Below, piece after piece: positions 59,232 to 64,000 of a stretch of 64,000 bases of DNA (the first letter of the stretch is position 1; each line of letters begins with the position of its first letter). This stretch comes from Ricordea florida (Eukaryota; Cnidaria; Anthozoa; Corallimorpharia; Ricordeidae), in the NCBI GenBank assembly GCA_949710005.1, contig OX453278.1, positions 5,156,436-5,220,435 on the forward strand. Reading direction: 5' to 3'. The notes under the pieces are model-generated. The model was not told the DNA's origin and did not search any database. It was given only the letters and a program-made list of their open reading frames with translations. Made by a program: the position numbers and the translations under genes.

Positions 59232-62200
59232 ATACACTAATAAAAAACTTGTGCGACTATTAAAAAATTTGTGCGACTTGTACTTCTCATTTTTTTGCCT
59301 TTAGAAATTTGCCCAATTTTTCTTTTTTTCCTTTTGCTATTTTGCCAAAAATGGCCATTTTAGAAACTCTTGAAAAACTTGCCATTTCTCTTCTAATACG
59401 TCTTTTTTCATGCGGTGTTTTGCATTGTAACAATCTATGATAGTTACGCTTTCAATCCATACTAATTAGGGTATTGTGCGACTTGTACTTCTCATTTTTC
59501 AGCCTTCAGAAGTTTACCCAAAAATTCATCAATTTTTGAAAATTTTCCTATGGATCCCCCTTTGCTATTTTGCCAAGAATGGCCATTTTAGACACTATTA
59601 AAAAACTTGCCTTTTCTCTTCTAATACATCTTTTTTCATGCGCTTTTTTGCATTGTAACAATCTATGATAGTTACGCTTGCAATCCATACTAATTAGGGT
59701 ATTGTGCGACTTGTACTTCTCATTTTTCAGCCATCCGAAATTTGCTAAAAAATTCGTCCATTTTTGAAAATTTTCCTATGGTCGCCCCTTTGCTATTTTG
59801 CCAAAAATGGCCATTTTAGACACTATTAAAAAACTTGCCATTTCTCTTCTAATACGTCTTTTTTCATGCGGTTTTTTGCATTGTAACAATCTATGATAGT
59901 TACGCTTTCAATCCATACTAATTAGGGTATTGTGCGAATTGTGTTTCTCATTATTCAGCCTTCCGAAATTTGCCCAAAAAATCGTCCATTTGTGAAAATT
60001 TTCCTATGGTCCCCCCTTTTCTATTTTGCCAAAAATGGCCATTTTAGACACTCTTGAAAAACTTGCCATTTCCTTCTAATACGTCTCTTTTCATGCGGTT
60101 TTTTGCATTGTAACAATCTATGATAGTTACGCTTTCAGTCCATAATAATTAGGGTATTGTGCGACTTGTACTTCTTATTTTTTAGCCATCCGAAATTTGC
60201 AAAAAAAATCGTCCATTTTTGAAAATTTTCCTATGGTCCCCCATTTGCTATCTTGCCAAAAATGGCCATTTTAGACACTCTTGAAAAACTTGCCATTTCT
60301 CTTCTAATACGTCTTTTTTCATGCGGTTTTTTGCATTGTAACAATCTATGATAGTTACGCTTTCAGTCCATAATAATTAGGGTATTGTGCGACTTGTACT
60401 TCTTATTTTTTAGCCATCCGAAATTTGCAAAAAAAATCGTCCATTTTTGAAAATTTTCCTATGGTCCCCCATTTGCTATCTTGCCAAAAATGGCCATTTT
60501 AGACACTCTTGAAAAACTTGCCATTTCTCTTCTAATACGTCTTTTTTCATGCGGTCTTTTGCATTGTAACAATCTATGATAGTTACGCTTTCAGTCCATA
60601 CTAATTAGGGTATTGTGCGACTTCTACTTCTCATTTTTCAGCCTTCCGAAGTTTGCCCAAAAAATCGTCCATTTTTGAGAATTTTCCTATGGTCCCCCTT
60701 TTGCTATTTTGCCAAAAATGGCCATTTTAGACACTATTAAAAAACTTGCCATTTCTCTTCTAATACGTCTTTTGTCATGCGGCTTTTTGCATTGTAACAA
60801 TCTATGATAGTTACGCTTTCAGTCCATACTAATTAGGGTATTGTGCGACTTGTATTTCTTATTTTTCAGCCATCCGAAATGTGCTAAAAAAATCGTCCAT
60901 TTTTGAAAATTTTCCTATGGTCCCCCCTTTGCTATTTTGCCAAAAATGGCCATTTTAGACACTCTTGAAAAACTTGCAGTTTCTCTTCTAATACGTCTTT
61001 TTTCATGCGGTTTTTTTCATTGTAACAATCTATGATAGTTACGCTTTCAATCCATACTAATTAGGGTATTGTGCGGCTTGTGCTTCTCATTTTTCAGCCT
61101 TCCGAAATTTGCCCAAAAAATCGTCCATTTTTGAAAATTTTTCTATGGACCCCTTTGCTATTTTGCCAAAAATGGCCATTTTAGACACTCTTGAAAAACT
61201 TGCCATTTCTCTTCTAATACGTCTTTTTTCATGCGGTGTTTTGCATTGTAACAATCTATGATAGTTACGCTTTCAATCCATACTAATTAGGGTATTGTGC
61301 GACTTGTACTTCTCATTTTTCAGCCTTCAGAAGTTTGCCGAAAAATTCATCAATTTTTGAAAATTTTCCTATGGATCCCCCTTTGCTATTTTGCCAAGAA
61401 TGGCCATTTTAGACACTATTAAAAAACTTGCCATTTCTCTTCTAATACGTCTTTTTTCATGCGGTTTTTTGCATTGTAACAATCTATGATAGTTACGCTT
61501 TCAATCCATACTAATTAGGGTATTGTGCGACTTGTATTTCTTATTTTTCAGCCATCCGAAATGTGCTAAAAAAATCGTCCATTTTTGAAAATTTTCCTAT
61601 GGTCGCCCCTTTGCTATTTTGCCAAAAATGGCCATTTTAGACACTATTAAAAAACTTGCCATTTCTCTTCTAATACGTCTTTTTTCATGCGGTTTTTTGC
61701 ATTGTAACAATCTATGATAGTTACGCTTTCAATCCATACTAATTAGGGTATTGTGCGAATTGTGTTTCTCATTATTCAGGCTTCCGAAATTTGCCCAAAA
61801 AATCGTCCATTTGTGAAAATTTTCCTATGGTCCCCCCTTTTCTATTTTGCCAAAAATGGCCATTTTAGACACTCTTGAAAAACTTGCCATTTCTCTTCTA
61901 ATACGTCTCTTTTCATGCGGTTTTTTGCATTGTAACAATCTATGATAGTTATGCTTTCAGTCCATAATAATTAGGGTATTGTGCGACTTGTACTTCTTAT
62001 TTTTCAGCCATCCGAAATTTGCTAAAAAAATCGTCCATTTTTGAAAATTTTCCTATGGTCCCCCCTTTGCTATTTTGCCAAAAATGGCCATTTTAGACAC
62101 TCTTGAAAAACTTGCCATTTCTCTTCTAATACGTCTTTTTTCATGCGGTTTTTTTCATTGTAACAATCTATGATAGTTACGCCTTCAATCCATACTAATT

Positions 62201-63914
62201 AGGGTATTGTGCGGCTTGTGCTTCTCATTTTTCAGCCTTCCGAAATTTGCCCAAAAAATCGTCCATTTTTGAAAATTTTTCTATGGACCCCTTTGCTATT
62301 TTGCCAAAAATGGCCATTTTAGACACTCTTGAAAAACTTGCCATTTCTCTTCTAATACGTCTTTTTTCATGCGGTTTTTTGCATTGTAACAATCTATGAT
62401 AGTTACGCTTTCAATCCATATTAATTAGGGTATTGTGCGACTTGTGCTTTTCATTTTTCAGCCTTCCGAAATTTGCCCAAAAAATAATCAATTTTTGAAA
62501 ATTTTCCTATGGTCCCCCCTTTACTATTTTGCCAAAAATGGCCATTTTAGACACTATTAAAAAACTTGCCATTTCTCTTCTAATACATCTTTTTTCATGC
62601 GGTTTTTTGCATTGTAACAATCTATGATAGTTACGCTTTCAATCCATATTAATTAGGGTATTGTGCGACTTGTGCTTTTCATTTTTCAGCCTTCCGAAAT
62701 TTGCCCAAAAAATAATCAATTTTTGAAAATTTTCCTATGGTCCCCCCTTTACTATTTTGCCAAAAATGGCCATTTTAGACACTATTAAAAAACTTGCCAT
62801 TTCTCTTCTAATACATCTTTTTTCATGCGCTTTTTTGCATTGTAACAATCTATGATAGTTACGCTTTCAATCCATACTAATTAGGGTATTGTGCGACTTG
62901 TACTTCTCATTTTTCAGCCATCCGAAATTTGCTAAAAAATTCGTCCATTTTTGAAAATTTTCCTATGGTCGCCATTTTGCTATTTTGCCAAAAATTGCCA
63001 TTTTAGACAATATTAAAAAACTTGCCATGTCCCTTCTAATACGTCTTTTTTCATGCAGTTTTTTGCATTGTAACAATCTATGATAGTTACGCTTTCAATC
63101 CATACTAATTAGGGTATTGTGCGACTTCTACTTCTCATTTGTCAGCCTTCCGAAGTTTGCCAAAAAAATCGTCCATTTTTGAGAATTTTCCTATGGTCCC
63201 CCTTTTGCTATTTTGCCAAAAATGGCCATTTTAGACACTATTAAAAAACTTGCCATTTCTCTTCTAATACGTCTTTTGTCATGCGGCTTTTTGCATTGTA
63301 ACAATCTATGATAGTTACGCTTTCAGTCCATACTAATTAGGGTATTGTGCGACTTGTAATTCTTATTTTTCAGCCATCCGAAATTTGCTAAAAAAATCGT
63401 CCATTTTTGAAAATTTTCCTATGGTCCCCCCTTTGCTATTTTGCCAAAAATGGCCATTTTAGACACTCTTGAAAAACTTGCCATTTCTCTTCTAATACGT
63501 CTTTTTTCATGCGGTTTTTTTCATTGTAACAATCTATGATAGTTACGCTTTCAATCCATACTAATTAGGGTATTGTGCGGCTTGTGCTTCTCATTTTTCA
63601 GCCTTCCGAAATTTGCCCAAAAAATCGTCCATTTTTGAAAATTTTCCTATGGACCCCTTTGCTATTTTGCCAAAAATGGTCATTTTAGACACTCTTGAAA
63701 AACTTGCCATTTCTCTTCTAATACGTCTTTTTTCATGCGGTTTTTTGCATTGTAACAATCTATGATAGTTACGCTTTCAATCCATACTAATTAGGGTATT
63801 GTGCGACTTGTGCTTCTCATTTTTCAGCCTTCCGAAATTTGCCCAAAAAATCGTCCATTTTTGAAAATTTTCCTATGGTCCCCCGTTTGCTATTTTGCCA
63901 AAAATGGCCATTTT
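59232..63914 (+). repeat. 4.68-kb higher-order repeat, copy 2, one monomer longer
   Basis: Spacing to the next short monomer is 4683 bp. ATATTA markers at 57735 and 62418 are 4683 bp apart. The extra length is explained by a one-monomer tandem duplication at ~60.15-60.6 kb. A third copy starts at 63915 and is cut by the window end. Confidence 0.8.
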
Positions 63915-64000
63915 ATACACTAATAAAAAACTTGTGCGACTATTAAAAAATTTGTGCGACTTGTACTTCTCATTTTTTTGCCTTCAGAAATTTGCCCAAT

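Larger units (their letters stand above)
1981..64000 (+). repeat. 228-bp satellite DNA array, head-to-tail, at least 62 kb
   Basis: The landmark ATGGCCATTTTAGACAC recurs at 1984, 2211, 2439, 2667, 2894, 3122, 3350, 3578 and 3806, then onward to the end, at steps of 227-228 bp. Every copy is in the same orientation and I saw no insertion or inversion. Conserved landmarks in order are TTTTAGACAC, TTCTAATACG, TTTTTTCATGCG, GCATTGTAACAATCTATG, CCATACTAATTAGGG, GTGCGACTTGTACTTC, TTTTTCAGCC, GTCCATTTTTGAAAATTTTC, CTATGG, a C run, and TTTGCTATTTTGCC. Variable positions are TATTA/TCTTG after GACAC, GCGG/GCGC/GCAG, TTCCG/ATCCG/TTCAG/CTGCG, and the C-run length. The unit is a multiple of three, but every frame has stops. 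The family is not one I can name. Confidence 0.97.

Noticed and set aside
1981-64000. CRISPR-like array
   Set aside because: The units are 228-bp whole-unit repeats without unique spacers, in clearly eukaryotic context.
1981-64000. TTAGGG in each monomer as a telomere-protein site
   Set aside because: Each monomer has only one hexamer (in ACTAATTAGGGTATTG), without the tandem TTAGGGTTAG that known telomere-binding proteins need.
1981-64000. CENP-B box in the monomer
   Set aside because: I looked for the TTCG...A..CGGG pattern on both strands of the reference monomer and did not find it. The CTTCCGAAA segment does not match.

Overview
The window looks like a non-coding eukaryotic chromosome segment, most likely from an invertebrate animal. 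The signs are vertebrate-type TTAGGG telomere motifs, a probable tRNA-derived SINE, splice-like and poly(A)-like signals, and a very long head-to-tail satellite array. No bacterial-style operons, rRNA, tRNA, CRISPR array or phage genes are visible. The species cannot be named from the sequence alone.

Layout. (1) Bases 1-399 are the open 3' end of a protein-coding gene (132 codons, product not recognised), followed by a likely 3' UTR with an ATTAAA-type poly(A) signal near 884. (2) Bases 900-1980 are intergenic. They hold an 11-bp minisatellite, a G14/G6/G4 tract, a small patch of degenerate telomeric repeats with a perfect 8-bp hairpin, and a probable tRNA-derived SINE on the minus strand. 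(3) From about 1981 to the end (at least 62 kb, running off the window) the sequence is one satellite family with a 228-bp monomer, all copies in the same orientation. I saw no transposon, gene or inversion inside it. I estimate about 280 units from the lengths.

The array is organised at several scales. The basic monomer is 228 bp, with 225-227 bp indel variants. Deletion derivatives of 206, 205 and 130 bp are embedded in it. Rare shared variants show higher-order repeats (HORs) that differ from zone to zone: a 2864-bp unit at 4.6-10.1 kb (second copy one monomer shorter), 6- to 9-mer arrangements at 9.9-15.6 kb, a 910-bp tetramer at 15.7-21.6 kb, a 2.4-kb unit nested in a 5128-bp super-unit at 24.5-40.5 kb, 456-bp dimers at 43.3-44.7 kb, a 1722-bp unit at about 51.4-54.9 kb, and a 4.46/4.68-kb unit from 54.8 kb to the end.

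No ORF in the array is credible. The array may be centromeric, pericentromeric or subtelomeric, but the sequence does not decide which. The points that most deserve a second look are the multi-scale HOR history, the stepwise deletion series, amplified chimeric monomers that record unequal crossover, and a 3'-splice-site-like module (TACTAAT, pyrimidine tract, YAG) whose YAG is kept across most monomer subfamilies.
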